DNA of 53,649 bases from Bradyrhizobium sp. CSA207. Lineage in GTDB: Bacteria; Pseudomonadota; Alphaproteobacteria; Rhizobiales; Xanthobacteraceae. The DNA is taken from the NCBI RefSeq assembly GCF_029051685.1, contig NZ_JAACFT010000046.1, forward strand, positions 1-53,649. Direction: 5' to 3'. Under the pieces are notes generated by a model that worked only from the letters and a program-made list of their open reading frames with translations, was not told where the DNA came from and searched no databases. Made by a program: the position numbers and the translations under genes. Position 1 is the stretch's first letter, and each line of letters opens with the position of its first letter. Positions 53,649 to 53,649 of this stretch are shown here, one piece after another.

Positions 53649-53649
53649 G

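Overview
The window looks like the chromosome of a Bradyrhizobium-type alphaproteobacterium. It opens with a flagellar gene block whose proteins and order match that group (fliK, flgD, sciP, fliF, fliG, a fliH-like gene, fliN, flbD). It then passes abruptly into about 45 kb of accessory DNA: integrases, tRNA 3'-end fragments, insertion sequences, gene remnants and cargo. Everything is read by eye from translated frames and motifs; no database search was run.

Layout. 0.1-8.3 kb: flagellar structural genes plus two regulators (SciP and FlbD), closed by a hairpin terminator. 8.3-8.8 kb: a dispersed repeat and a stub of an AEC-type transporter gene, taken as the left edge of the island. 8.8-14.5 kb: a two-helix membrane protein, an odd ATPase-like gene with a partner, a small lipoprotein, a dead integrase piece, a tRNA-like 3' end and an intact tyrosine integrase. 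14.5-18.4 kb: decayed fragments. 18.4-19.6 kb: a divergent asd gene behind a threonine-rich leader peptide and a hairpin that look like a transcription attenuator. 20.2-21.3 kb: a TlpA-like thioredoxin fold protein. 22.5-32.2 kb: three copies of one IS630-family element (the third split by an ISL3-family element) around an acyltransferase and a sulfotransferase gene. 32.6-36.4 kb: ferredoxin-NADP reductase and a chemoreceptor. 36.5-38.0 kb: remnants, including a RelA/SpoT piece.

Two blocks stand out. At 38.3-42.4 kb a DUF2130 coiled-coil protein with a PD-(D/E)XK-like nuclease core, a 69-residue protein and an SMC/Rad50-like ATPase with a zinc-hook-like CxxC form a tight operon, arranged like ABC three-component or Lamassu-like defence systems. 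At 45.5-50.3 kb a protein fusing a DnaQ-like exonuclease, a DUF429 RNase H-fold domain and a P-loop kinase is translationally coupled to a short adenylosuccinate-synthetase homologue. In that homologue the catalytic Asp is Ser, as in PurZ, the phage enzyme that makes 2-aminoadenine. Next to it are a protein of unknown function and a membrane-anchored dUTPase/dCTP-deaminase-fold protein. This block lies between two copies of the 3' end of tRNA-Val(CAC), beside an integrase and a small helix-turn-helix gene. The best reading is a mobile nucleotide-metabolism or defence module carried by a bacterial chromosome.

The window ends with a GreA-like gene, a vapBC pair with a frameshifted toxin, a PAP2 phosphatase and a truncated solute-binding protein running off the right edge.
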